DNA of 64,000 nucleotides, taken from NCBI GenBank assembly GCA_025331125.1, contig JAOALB010000105.1, positions 1 through 64,000 of the forward strand, in the 5' to 3' direction. Each line of letters opens with the position of its first letter. The first letter of the stretch is position 1. This document shows positions 53,934-64,000 of this stretch, piece after piece. Below the pieces are notes generated by a model. That model did not search any database, was not told the DNA's origin, and saw only the letters and a program-made list of their open reading frames with translations. Both the position numbers and the translations under genes were made by a program. The stretch comes from Mycogone perniciosa. Lineage: Eukaryota > Ascomycota > Sordariomycetes > Hypocreales > Hypocreaceae.

Positions 53934-54281
53934 GCGGTGATGCGAATTGAGGTGATTGACGTGCTCATATAATAGCCTGTGTCAATAAGAATTTTTAAAC
54001 TGCCATCCTTAGCGAAAGAAAATGGCATCAATGGATGCTCTTTCAATATCCCTTTGTCGTGTTATCAAGGACTGAATGTCGTTGGGCTTTGATCTATAAC
54101 CGTTATAGCGGGTCCAGCGCTGAAATCACTGCGGCTTTAGGGGGACAGGGGCAGCTTCAGAGGCAGCACGTGCCTGCGGGTTCGGGCAGAAGCTCAGCCC
54201 CTGGGCTTAATGAATGACAAGTAAACACTGAAAGAATAGGTCATCAACAAAGCATGTATTCTATTCGTATTGATCTGATCT
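53934..54281. other. Short intergenic spacer
   Basis: 348 bases with the DUF2293 promoter and the 3' end of the next minus-strand gene. Nothing distinctive. Confidence 0.4.
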
Positions 54282-54872
54282 CTAGGCCTTGTTTATCTGC
54301 AGAATATTAGACGCAAAGTCTCCAGCAAACATATCCGAGGTCGGATGCACTTGCACCAAATCCGCGTCTGTGACACTATCTTTGGGCTCGCTCCAAACCA
54401 TATCCCACCTGCCCTCAAGGATGACGGACGCTGTGCTCTCAAACCGAGAGGTGATGTCCTCTTCCAGGACAATGTCTGAGCTCTGGCTTGCACCAGGTTC
54501 GAGTTGAATAAGTGAGTCATGCTTCGGAGGCCACATTCTGCGAATCTGAATCTGGGGCAGACTCAGTGGCTCGGAAGCGCCATCGGCCGTGATGGAGAAG
54601 AGACCAAGGTGAAGTGCAAGGGAATCCAATGGTGAATTATATTGCAGAAATGTGACGGTGTGCGTATTCTTGTTGGTGACCGTAGTCGTGATGGTAAGCG
54701 GCGGGATGCTGGCCTGCTCAAGGGTTACTTCGAGGCCAGTAACGGGATTGGAGTCGCTGCGGCTCGTCATCTTGAGAGTGTTGGGTGTAGATCGTTGATA
54801 ATATGCGAAGGTGGCGATGGTGAAGATGATACCGAGGACGATGCGCAAACTTGAATAACGGACAGAACTCAT
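54282..54872 (-). CDS. Stand-alone protein resembling a deuterolysin (M35) propeptide
   Basis: Single exon of 196 residues. It begins with a hydrophobic signal-anchor-like stretch (LRIVLGIIFTIATFAYYQ, residues 9-26); a second ATG at residue 35 (MTSRSDSNPV) would give a soluble form. The rest is beta-rich: GLEVTLEQASIPPLTITTTV, TNKNTHTVTFLQYNSPLD, LGLFSITADG, then a LEPGASQSSDIVLEEDI segment. This order (L-x-V-x-L, then V-T-N, then hydrophobic-x-x-x-S-P-L-D, then a Leu-x-Pro-Gly/Ala-Gly turn before a strand) parallels the propeptide of the deuterolysin encoded 2.3 kb away (TPLDIKLERAG, ATITNNG, FKTGTILD, IEAGRSIEVTFDV). No catalytic HExxH is present, so it cannot itself be a protease. Homology is inferred from pattern only; role unknown, possibly an inhibitor or chaperone. 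Confidence 0.75.
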   Translation of the reverse strand: MSSVRYSSLRIVLGIIFTIATFAYYQRSTPNTLKMTSRSDSNPVTGLEVTLEQASIPPLTITTTVTNKNTHTVTFLQYNSPLDSLALHLGLFSITADGASEPLSLPQIQIRRMWPPKHDSLIQLEPGASQSSDIVLEEDITSRFESTASVILEGRWDMVWSEPKDSVTDADLVQVHPTSDMFAGDFASNILQINKA

Positions 54873-57132
54873 CGAGACGTGGATAAAATTATGGCGATAG
54901 AATTGAAGATTGGGAATTATGAGGAGTTTCGCAGGTACTGAAATTGGGTTAACAGATAAATGGCTATGGATAGGTATTGAATTCTGATGTAATTAATCAG
55001 TGTCTGCCGTAAATGCATAGGGTGGGGCTGAGGAGGCGAAGCATGAAGCTGATAACGGTGTCTTCGCACCACTCCGCCTTGAATAAACATCAATTGTGCT
55101 CCGTAGGAGATACTTTTCTTAAAAAATAAATTATAAAGCTACTAAAATAGAACTTTATTCTTCCTAATAATGTAGGTTGCTAACATTGAGTACTGTCCTT
55201 TGTCTGTACGTCTTCACCAACTTCTCAATTGGGAACTGGTGCGAATTGTCTGGCACTCTTACACGCGCCGTTGGTCTCTCTTCTCACAACTCGGAGATAA
55301 ATTAACCAAGGCTTTGTCAATGCAGAATCGCTTCTTCGTATCATGTGTTTATTCCCGCTCCAACACATAGGGCGTGCTTACTTGGCAGTTGGGTTCCAGG
55401 TCAACTCCCGTGGAGATCGAGCTGCCTAGTTTGGACTGATCGGCCGAGGCCCGATTTTGCCTCGCATGCCACCCACAGCATATGGATCTACATCCTGATA
55501 ACTTGCCTTACACGAACCTAGAAATACACTGCGAGGAGGAATGTACAGAAAGGGAAGGTGGTCGAAATAGGCGACATGATTTAGCAAATCCAGAAACATA
55601 CCGATTGCGCAAGCTATATCCTGTATTTTGTTATACCCCAAGAGAAGTTTGCGGTATAGCTACCAAAAACGCTCCACACAGAACAGATTTGAGAATGATT
55701 GACAATTGCTATTGGTGGGATTACAAACTGGATAATTGCCTCAGATACACTTAGAATCAAGGTTGTTCGAAATTCCCGCCCCGATCTGCGGAGTACTACC
55801 AGTTGGTAAGATCTTACTTAGGCCTGGAGTTCGCATTGCAGTAGTATGGAGCAAAGACTCAAGTCTGTTCCTAGCCTCGTCGGTATTAGATAGGAACGGC
55901 AGACAAGAGAATACTGGGGGGGGAGGGGCGATTTTGAGAAACCCCGAGAGCCGGAGAGCCTCGGCTGCGGGGGATAAACTTGAAACAACTTCATCTCAAG
56001 CTATCTCATTCCCACACATGAACACTGGTCGTATGTCCTCGATGTTGAATCTTCGGCGACCTCCGCTTCGTTAGAGCTTACCACTGGACTTCGGGGATGA
56101 CGAACTAACCAATAATTCCGACATCTTCAACGATCATCGTCTTGGCAATGGATCTTACTACTGTGACCATATCTGAGCGTCCATACATACCCACACTGCC
56201 TTCCTATCTTTACACAATCCTTTACTCACAATCCTATCTTGGAGCTTCAGGGTATGTGTGGCGTGATTGGTCCACAGTAATTTTGCGAAGGAGACTATTC
56301 TATTCGTTCGCCCCAGCTTCGTATGCCGACTTGGATTTCTCTTAGTGTAGAGCTAGGGGTTGCAAGAAGCGAATATCTTGAGTATTTCCCGACCATTCCG
56401 AGATATTGCCCGACCACCGTGTTCTGGAAGGACCTGCTCAATTAAGCATATTGTTTAGGTTACAAAGTCGAAGCTCAACCGTTCGGATGGTTAATCCATA
56501 GACTCACCCAGTGGATGCCGGAGATCCACCTATTGCTTTGGGTGAAGGCAGGAGAGCTACCCTGAGTCTCATTGATGACACTGAGAATAGTTGGTGGAAC
56601 GTGATCATTTACCTATTCCGTACAAGCAGCTGAGAGTGTGCTTTCCAAGCGAAATCTTTGTTTATTGTCGGATACTCCCGACTGTGATGGGGTGGGCGAA
56701 CCTGGCTACCCCTGCACATTACCTATAAACCCAACTTTCCAGACCAGCCTTGAAGGTGACAAGGAATAGTGACATGGGACAAAGAGTAGGCGCCCTCCGA
56801 ACAGAAGGCGGACATGTTTCCACAATGGAAATGACTGCGTCGTGCACTCAACACCGTCGTAAGACGAAAATGGAACTTCCGCAATGTCCTGATGCGGTCG
56901 TTAACACGCGGAACGATGGAGATGACGGGTTTCTTCCGTGTACGGCATGTGAGGTTGTTGTGGATACTACCTAGTTATCGTAGTCCTCCGGTACTGAGAA
57001 AGTTGAACAGAGAAATCGTTTGTCTTCCTGATCTGTCAAGTATAAATGTCCTCGATGTCTCCTGTCCTTCCCATTCTTCACCAGTCTCCTCAAGAGTCAT
57101 TCTTTCTTATAGTCACCTGTTAGCATCTCAAG
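54873..57132. other. 2.3 kb divergent spacer before the deuterolysin
   Basis: Separates two divergent genes, the propeptide-like protein (-) and the deuterolysin (+). Partly AT-rich near 55100-55170. It contains short open frames but none with a domain, and few TACGGAGTA motifs. A G8 run lies near 55917-55924. Confidence 0.45.
57041..57046 (+). promoter_or_regulatory. Probable TATA box of the deuterolysin gene
   Basis: TATAAA lies 87 bases before the ATG at 57133 and is followed by a C/T-rich leader with TCACC and CATCTCAAG just before the start codon, a normal strong-promoter layout for a secreted fungal enzyme. Confidence 0.6.
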
Positions 57133-58237
57133 ATGAAGTTCATCGCCGGTCTTCTTGCCCTCGCCTCCTTGGCTGCCGCCGCCCCTGGCCGCGCGCCGAC
57201 TCCTCTGGATATTAAGCTGGAGAGAGCTGGCAATTCTGAGGTCAAGGCCACTATCACCAACAATGGCAAGAGCAGCCTCAAGATTTTCAAGACTGGTACC
57301 ATCTTGGACACTGCTGCCGTTGAGAAGGTCAAGGTCACCTCTGGTGGTACGTTCTCTTCTATTTTCTGTTGTGAACTCCATTCACTTATACTAACACCAC
57401 TCCAAAGATCACCAGGTTTCCTTTGATGGTCTTCGTCTCCGTTTGGCTACCAATGGCCTTGAGGAGTCTGCCTTCCAAAAGATTGAGGCCGGTCGATCTA
57501 TTGAGGTGACCTTCGATGTCGCCGAGGTTCACAATCTTTCCGCTGGTGGCAAATATGACTTCCATGCTGCTGGTGCTCTCTCCTTCGCTCAGGAGGGCTC
57601 CACCAAGCTCATTGGCTCTGTTCCATATGATTCCAACAAACTCGAGGTTGATGTCAATGGAAAGGAGGCGTCTGGCTCCCGCCATTCATTCCACCAGAAG
57701 CGCACCAGGGTCCAGAGCGACTGCACCGGCAGCAAGCTCCAGGTCACCCAAACTGCTCCCCGCAACTGTGCTTCTCTCGCCCAGCGTGCCCAAGAAGCCG
57801 CTGCCTCTGGCCCGGCCTCCAAGGTCGAGGAGTACTTCAAGTCCTCCAGCAGCAGCGTGCGCAACACTGTTGCCAATGTCTTCAGCCGCGTTGCTGCTGA
57901 GTGTGGCTCTACCACCGGCGGTGTCTCTCGCTACTATTGCACTGATGTCTTCAACAGCTGCACCAGCGGTGTTCTGGCTTACACTCTGCCCAGCGGCAGC
58001 TTCATGGCTTACTGCGACCTTTACTTCCGCCAGCTCCCAGCTCTGAGCTCGCAATGCCATGCCCAGGACCAAGCTACTACCAACGTCCACGAGGTTACTC
58101 ACCTGACCCAGATCAAGGGCACCGACGACTACGGTGGCTATGGCTACAACTTTGTCCGCTCTCTTTCTGCTGCTCAGAATCTCAACCATGCTGACACCTA
58201 CACCCTGTTTGCCAACGCCATCCACGCTGGTTGCTAA
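57133..58237 (+). CDS. Deuterolysin, secreted zinc metalloprotease of family M35
   Basis: Two exons: 57133-57346 and 57408-58237 (intron with CTAAC branch and CAAAG acceptor), giving 347 residues. A signal peptide (MKFIAGLLALASLAAAAPG) is followed by a beta-rich propeptide of about 150 residues. A Lys-Arg pair at 169-170 (HQKR) is the expected Kex2-type cleavage site, leaving a mature enzyme of 177 residues, the usual deuterolysin size. The active site has HEVTH (zinc ligands H299 and H303, catalytic E300) and GTDDYGG with the third ligand D312, the aspzincin pattern. Conserved Cys residues and the C-terminal AIHAGC agree. Known role: extracellular endoprotease favouring basic substrates, often in nutrient acquisition. 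There is no sign of damage. Confidence 0.96.
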
Positions 58238-60146
58238 GCGAAAGTCGAACAGTAACAGATCGCAGTGTGAAGCCGTAGGACAACGGACCGACGTACATGG
58301 TGAAATGTACATTGATCGTGGTGGTTATTTTGAACATTTGTACATATGATATATGTAAATAAGCACCAATTCGGAATGTCGTACTTGAAACGGGTGGCCC
58401 TTTGGTGTTAAAAGGATGGAGTATTGACTGACGATGCCATTATTTCCTCCATAATTAATAAAATGAAAGAGATGATTTGTCTGTCACAATGAGTCAAGGC
58501 TCTCTCGCTGTCGGGAGGCCTCATGAACCTCACGAAGCCTATGGCAGTGTAAATCGGGGCTATTCGCCTTGGCTGATTTCAATGTCCCCTTCAGTGACTT
58601 TGAGAATGAAGAATAACACCGTCTTGATGTGCGTGTCGCGACTCATGGTTTTCGTGGAAGTACGAAGTATTAATCCTTGTCTAAATGGTAAGGCACTTTG
58701 CTGAGCCTCATGCACAGAACCCAGGGCAAATCTGAGAAGAGATAATTTTGTCGCAACTTGGTCGGGTGTCCGGTTATGTCCAGACAAGGGGAAAATAGTC
58801 TCTCTAGATGGTTATTTCTCAAAATATACGTCCTTCATTACTAATTATCAATCTTTACAAATGAAGGGCTGTGAGGGTCAGTCAGTATAGGAGAGAGAGC
58901 TTTGGAATACTATGAGTCAAATGGAGATGGGTACGGAGTACGGAGTACTGCCACATCATTCTATGGGTACTCACTGACTGACTCACCATCATCATTGGCG
59001 ACACCTTTACATCCTTGATACATGGGTAATACATACACAATGCAGGGGGGATCAATTATGGCCTTGGTGGTGGGCAATATGCAGGACTTGGACAAAAGGG
59101 CATTCGTTTACTTCGTACTCCGTACTTTGTATTACAGAGGTAAGGTATGTCCAATGTCATCTGCAAAATGCTCCAGGACGTGCGTGTACCTGGAAAAAGA
59201 AAAAAGAAAACACTGTACGGAGTACGGAGTAAAAATAGGCCCAAAGGTCTCCACTCGCATTCCCTGCTTTGACACAAGTTGGGCTCTTTATCTGCCGGGC
59301 CCCGAAGTCATTCGGGTGTTGATAGGCTCTGAACCTCTGATTTACGCAGTTATGTACTCCGTACGGAGTACCCGAGTCCAACAACAACATCATCATCACC
59401 TGGACCCGCTCACCAGGACAGGACAAGATCTTGGCCGCTTGGGCTCGAGGTCTCGACAACCTGGGGATGGGAACCTAACGACTTGGCCACATGATGGTGT
59501 GTGCACTTGTGCTCAAAGAAGTCTATTTTCTTGCACTTGTTTTGCATTTGTTAGACGTGTGGTTCATTGTTGAAAATAGCAACCGACTTGAGGCCTCACC
59601 AGCCACACGCCCCGGTATATGGACACGGACAGCCACGGGATCACGGAGATCACTCGCTCCCTCCCCGCTGCCGCCTCATTCGGCATGTCGTCGCCTATAG
59701 CAGAACTGTCTCAGCCGTGACCTCACCGTGCTTCACCTGTGGCGCCCTGCCACTCTCGTCACGGGGCTAACAATGCAGAGCACAAAACCTGGAACGGCGT
59801 GGAAGCCTCACGCCAACTTGGCCAAGCGGGGCTCAGGCATCGAACGTCATCGCCCACTTCGGTCCACCCACTAATAGCAAGCAGCAGGACAAGGCTCCCG
59901 CCCTCCCGCCTATTCCTTCATTGCCTACGAAGTACGAGTGCGAGTACTTCTCCCGCCAGGACTTCCGATTCATTGTTTCTCTTTATTTCTCCTTTTCCAT
60001 TCCTTTATCGAATACAATACAATACAATCATTTGCTGCTTGTGCTGTCTTCCCACACAAAGCCAAAACTATCCCACTGGCTTACCCCTCCCTCTTTGTGT
60101 CACTTCCCAAGTCAGCCATCACCCGTCTATAGCCACCATAGCCACC
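58238..60146. other. Intergenic spacer with TACGGAGTA motifs
   Basis: 1.9 kb holding the deuterolysin 3' UTR and the promoter/leader of the Arg-rich gene. Motif-family copies occur near 58931-58948, 59112-59121, 59215-59231 and 59352-59371. A pyrimidine-rich leader lies at about 59940-60120. No gene supported. Confidence 0.5.
59215..59231. repeat. Tandem TACGGAGTA pair
   Basis: GTACGGAGTACGGAGTA, two overlapping copies. Its inverse TACTCCGTACGGAGTA lies 137 bases downstream at about 59355-59370. Confidence 0.8.
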
Positions 60147-61728
60147 ATGGCCGGTCGCGGCGAACGCTGGGATCGCGATCGCCTTGTTGTCGAGAGGGAT
60201 CGAGAGCAAGAAAGGGGCCGCCGCTTTGTGGAGGATGACAGAATCTATATGAGCGGAGGACGTGGCCGAGACCATTCAGACGAGCCCAAGTTTGGCAGGT
60301 CTTATGATGACGACATGGTTCGCGACCGGCGATACTACGAAGAAGACGTCCGCTTCGAAGGCCGTCCTGAGCCCCGAAGAGAGCCAAGAGAGCCAAGAGA
60401 GCCGTCATACGAACGTCGAGTCGTCATGGAAAAAGAGCGCGATCGCGAGTACTATCGTGACTCTTCCCCTCGTCGTCCAGCTTTCCTCCGTCGTCAGTCT
60501 TCTCTAGACACCCACGACCGTCGTCCACTCCACCGATTCTACGATCGGGAGGAATACCCACCGCCCGCTCGACGTGAGGATGTCCGCCGTGATGACTACC
60601 GGGCTCCTGCATACACTCCTATTCCTCTCCCCAAGGCCCGAGGCCTGCCACCACCCCAGCGATACGACGATCGTTTTTACGAAGATATTCAAGTCCACGA
60701 GCATGAGCGCTATGATGATTACCCTCCCTTCCAGGAGCGCATCGTTGAACGTGAGATTTTGAAAGAAAAAGAAAAGGAGAAGCGAGACAGGAGCAAAGAG
60801 TCACGCTCAACTCGGGGCCGCAGTCGTCGTGGCAGATCTCGATCATCGAAAAAGTCCACTCGCCGATCATCTAGTAGCAGCAGTAGCAGCAGCAGCAGCG
60901 GAGGTACCACTGTTCGTAGCGAGTACCCCAAGAAGGGAAAGACGAGAATTCCTGCGAGATTGGTGTCCAAGCGGGCTCTCATCGAGATTGGCTACCCATT
61001 TGTCGAGGAGGTTTGTATCCACTCTTTCAAAGCTCCATGCAGTGGCGTTGCTAATCCATTGCTACAGGGAAATGTGATTGTCGTCCAAAAGGCCTTGGGC
61101 CAGGAAAACATCGACGGGCTTCTCAAGCTAAGCGAGGATTATAAGAAGAGTGAGTTGACATCTCTCAGACCTTGTTGCCCTTCCAGACGCTGACTGGACA
61201 CAAATAGGCGATATGGAAGTTGCTGCCGCTCGATCTTCTGCTGGCGATATTATCCGGGAGCGTAGAGAAGAGTTAATCATTGAAGCACCGGCACCTCCCC
61301 AGACAATCGTTATTCCTGCGCCCCCGCCGCCCCCACCTGTCATTGTAGAGGCTTGCCCTCCCAATGTTGAGGTGGTGGACAAGACAGTCTATCACGAGGT
61401 GTCTCCGTCGCGGGCCAGCAGCGACTGGAGTCACCATCACCACCATCACCATCATGGCGGCGAATACGAACTGGTCGAGCGCCATCGTTCCCGGTCACGA
61501 AGCAAAAAGGACATCCGCGCCGAGATCCGCGCGCTGGAGAAGGAACTTGCCCACCGACCTAAGCGCGAGTACGGGGAGCGCGAAATTATTCGAACTGAGA
61601 GACTGCCAGATGGGCAGCTTATCGTGTACGAAGAACAGGTGGAGAGGTTAGTGCCGGCGCATAAGCCGCCACGCATTGAGAAGGACAAGAAAGGTAGGAT
61701 GTCCATCAGCGTGCCAAAATACCGATGA
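60147..61728 (+). CDS. Arg/Asp/Glu-rich protein with C-terminal DUF8035-like domain
   Basis: Three exons: 60147-61010, 61068-61149 and 61208-61728, about 488 residues. The ATG sits in an ideal ACCATGG context. The N-terminal 250 residues are dominated by alternating Arg with Asp/Glu (ERDREQERGRR; EKERDREYYRD), like splicing-associated RD/RE proteins, then RS-type text and an 11-Ser run. From about residue 265 the sequence is conserved-looking: YPKKGKTRIPARLVSKRALI, then NVIVVQKALGQENIDGLLKL. A Pro-rich stretch (PAPPPPPPVIVEA) and an 8-His run follow. The final block SRSKKDIRAEIRALEKELAH with ERLPDGQLIVYEE and DKKGRMSISVPKYR is what I recall as the DUF8035 C-terminus in fungi. Intron 1 (57 bases, donor GTTTGT) is in frame and stop-free, so retention would only insert 19 residues. 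Function unproven. Confidence 0.88.
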
Positions 61729-62515
61729 AGGTGCGCCGCTTTGCCGATGCATACATCTTTTTATCTGTGGACAGGGCAGCTGACCCGGACTGTACAGGAC
61801 CACCACCTGGACTTGTCCGTGCCATGTTGGCCACCCTGACTTGAACCATTCGACACGCTCCTTCAGACTTTGGAATGAAACGGAATGATAGCAACTACGT
61901 TTACTTCGGATGGCAAAATGGGACCGAACTTGATCTCAACACCACAGTGAGAACATCGATCGGTCCCATAAATACGACATCTATGGGCATAATAAGCAAT
62001 GGGACTGCGAGGCCAAATATGTGCAGCATGAGTTGAAGATGGCCGCTATGTATGCTGATCAAAGATTTTATGATGGGATATGATATGTATTGGTAGGGGA
62101 CATTATTTTAAGGATATGGTGGTCGTGGCATGGCAGGTTCACACATTTCCTCTTTTTCCGTTTGTTGGCGTACTTTATGGGACTGGCAAGACAAAGCTAC
62201 GAATCTGATGAAATCACATACTGACAAGCATAATGAAACATGAGTGTATTTAGACGAAGGATTGAGTGATTGATTTTCCCCATGTCTCCATCCAGCCGCA
62301 TTGGGGTTGCAGTGATCCTAGAACTCCGGAGTTCGTGCATACCCATTTATAAGCGTTAAGCCATGCTAGATATGTAGGGATATCCATATGCGATCCGCCA
62401 AGAAAGCGTATCAAACCGGGTACGGTAAATGGTAAATGCCATCAAGTTTTGCCATATTCCTGATGGACAATCTTGGCTCTTCCAGGTTCTTAATCCGACC
62501 TTCGTCAACACCACC
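61729..62515. other. Intergenic spacer upstream of the carboxypeptidase
   Basis: Contains a TTATAAG at 62347-62353, about 165 bases before the start codon, a possible TATA element. No gene seen. Confidence 0.45.
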
Positions 62516-64000
62516 ATGATCATCTCTACTGCCGCCCTCGCAGCGGGCATTCTTGCCTATACCGCTACTGCACAGCTTATGCTGCCTCCGTTCTTCAATA
62601 TCAAGAGTGAGCGATCCTCCTCCATCTTCAGGCATGGCGCTGGCGACGCGAAGCAACGGCCCCTCGTTGGCACACAGAGTTCCAATAGTCGCAACACTGG
62701 CCTTCCACCATACAAGGCTGGTCAATCTATGCTCATCCAACAAGATAATACGACCTGTGCAACATATGGGGAGTCACAATGGACGGGGACTATTGACGTG
62801 ACAGATACGCACCGTCTATTCTTTTGGTTCTTCAATAGCCGAAGCGATCCTGAAAACGACCCCATCGTCATCTGGCTCAACGGCGGACCGGGAAGTTCCT
62901 CTATGACCGGCTTGTTCAATGAGATGGGACCCTGCTGGCTCGATCCTGGTGCATATTCTACCATTCCCAATGACTTCGCTTGGAACAACAATGCATCGGT
63001 ACTTTTCATAGACCAACCTGCGGGTGTGGGATTATCCTCTCTGGCTGACGGAGCGGCAATCCCCTCAAATGATCTTGATGGGGCACATGACTTCCAAACG
63101 TTCCTTAACATATTCTTCTCGGAGGTATTCCCTGACAGAGAGCATTTGCCCATTCATGTTGCAGCTGAGTCGTATGGTGGGCACTACGCACCGGTGTATG
63201 TCAATCATATCCTTGAATCTCGGAAATACAACTCCAAGACGGCATTCAGGGGCAATATAACATCAATGATCTTCGTCGATGCTGTAGTCGACTTCACAGC
63301 GCCTGCTATTGGCGCGTATGAGATGCTGTGCAAAGACTTCAGACACGCTGGGCCAATCATTAATGAAACAGCATGCGAGGCTATTCGCCTGAATATCCCG
63401 GAAGCCGAGGCACTGGGTCGCAACTGTGAAATGAGCAATGATGGACATATCTGCTGGGCTATGATTGCGTTTACTGAGGAGACGATTCATCGGTATTACG
63501 GTGAAGAGGTTTTTGCGGGAAGGCGAAATCCCTATAACAGCAAGTCAAAGCTCTACTTTAATCCCCACGATACGTAAATGGTGTAGGTGCTAACATGTGG
63601 CCAAGTCAACCTGCCATGCCCTGATTTTCCCTGGTGTTATGACATAACTAAAGGCAATATCACGGCGTATCTCAACCAGGGGCACATCAAGAAGGCTCTC
63701 GGGTTCCCCTCTTCGTTTACATATGAAAATTTCAACCTGACCATCAACCAAGCCTACGTTTACTCCAGAGTACCATTTCGGCCTACAACTCGCGAGGTCG
63801 CCGCAATCCTGGATGCATACCGGACTCCCGGACTGGGTGACGTCCGGCTGTTGGTGTTACAGGGCAATGCGGACTACGTGCTCAATACACCGGGAAACAT
63901 GTGGGCGTATGACAACCTGCGGTGGAGTGGACAGGCCGATTATCGTATCACGCCTTGGCAGGAACTGCCAGAGGAGGTGGCCACAGCAGGGTTCTGGAAG
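62516..64000 (+). CDS. Secreted serine carboxypeptidase (family S10), cut by window end
   Basis: Two exons in the window: 62516-63539 and 63606 to beyond the right edge (473 residues seen). A signal peptide (MIISTAALAAGILAYTATAQ) precedes the mature part. Family S10 marks: LFFWFFNSRSDPENDPIVIW and LNGGPGSSSMTGL (oxyanion region), catalytic S219 in ESYGGHYAP, and catalytic D431 in LQGNADYVLNTPGN. The catalytic His lies beyond the window. Several N-x-S/T sites are present. The intron needs a GC donor: A|GCAAGT at 63540, with CTAAC branch near 63590 and AG at 63605, which joins NPYN directly to NLPCPDFPWCYD in frame; any GT donor nearby breaks frame or deletes conserved text. Known role: removal of C-terminal residues from peptides, here extracellular or vacuolar. 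It complements the deuterolysin 4 kb upstream. Confidence 0.92.

Noticed and set aside
55736..56074. 112-codon plus-strand frame in the spacer before the deuterolysin
   Set aside because: No domain, a homopolymer G-run in the middle and no splice support; best explained by chance.

Overview
The window is filamentous-ascomycete nuclear DNA. The evidence is genes with introns of about 50-70 bases (GT..AG with CTAAC/CTGAC-like branch sites), a Zn2Cys6 transcription factor, a PDR-type ABC-G transporter, a deuterolysin, and several disordered Ser/Pro-rich proteins. The overall look fits Sordariomycetes, probably Hypocreales, but this is an inference from style and no marker gene was compared. There are no rRNA genes, no tRNA that I could find, no CRISPR and no recognisable transposon. 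The first 59 bases are pure C and look like an assembly artefact.

Layout. 0.4-2.3 kb: TMEM135-like membrane protein (-). 4.2-6.8 kb: BTB/POZ protein (-). 7.9-8.9 kb: UBC6, the tail-anchored ER E2 (-), divergent from SAM50/TOB55, the mitochondrial outer-membrane assembly barrel (+, 9.4-11.1 kb). 13.8-18.6 kb: full-size PDR/CDR ABC transporter (+). 18.6-25.2 kb: 6.7 kb without a gene I can support. 25.2-28.3 kb: 1027-residue disordered protein (+). 29.2-30.1 kb: GNAT acetyltransferase (+). 30.6-30.7 kb: a 34-residue zinc-ribbon-like peptide (-). 32.9-35.6 kb: eight-exon Zn2Cys6 regulator (-). 36.0-37.1 kb: tandem GFA/CENP-V protein (-). 38.1-39.5 kb: an unrecognised gene that is either spliced unusually or decayed (-). 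40.4-42.7 kb: von Willebrand A + Hint (intein-like) protein (+), tail to tail with a 3-ketoacyl-CoA thiolase (-). 44.7-46.5 kb: coiled-coil protein (-). 47.7-48.2 kb: small membrane protein (-). 48.8-52.3 kb: LRRC40-like leucine-rich-repeat protein (-). 53.0-53.9 kb: DUF2293 protein (-). 54.3-54.9 kb: protein resembling a free-standing deuterolysin propeptide (-), divergent from a complete M35 deuterolysin (+, 57.1-58.2 kb). 60.1-61.7 kb: Arg/Ser-rich DUF8035-type protein (+). 62.5 kb to the right edge: secreted serine carboxypeptidase, cut by the window (+).

Most genes are unrelated housekeeping or accessory genes, not a cluster. Local pairings worth noting are UBC6/SAM50 sharing one 518-base promoter region, the Zn2Cys6 regulator next to the tandem GFA enzyme, and the propeptide-like protein facing the deuterolysin. 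The two secreted proteases at the right end suggest extracellular protein breakdown.

The spacers carry a dense, dispersed family of short TACGGAGTA / TACTCCGTA motifs with TAC/GTA trinucleotide runs. I see them in almost every long intergenic gap and not in the coding exons, which is the most striking feature of the window beyond the genes. Exon borders were derived by hand from splice signals and reading-frame continuity; no alignment was run.
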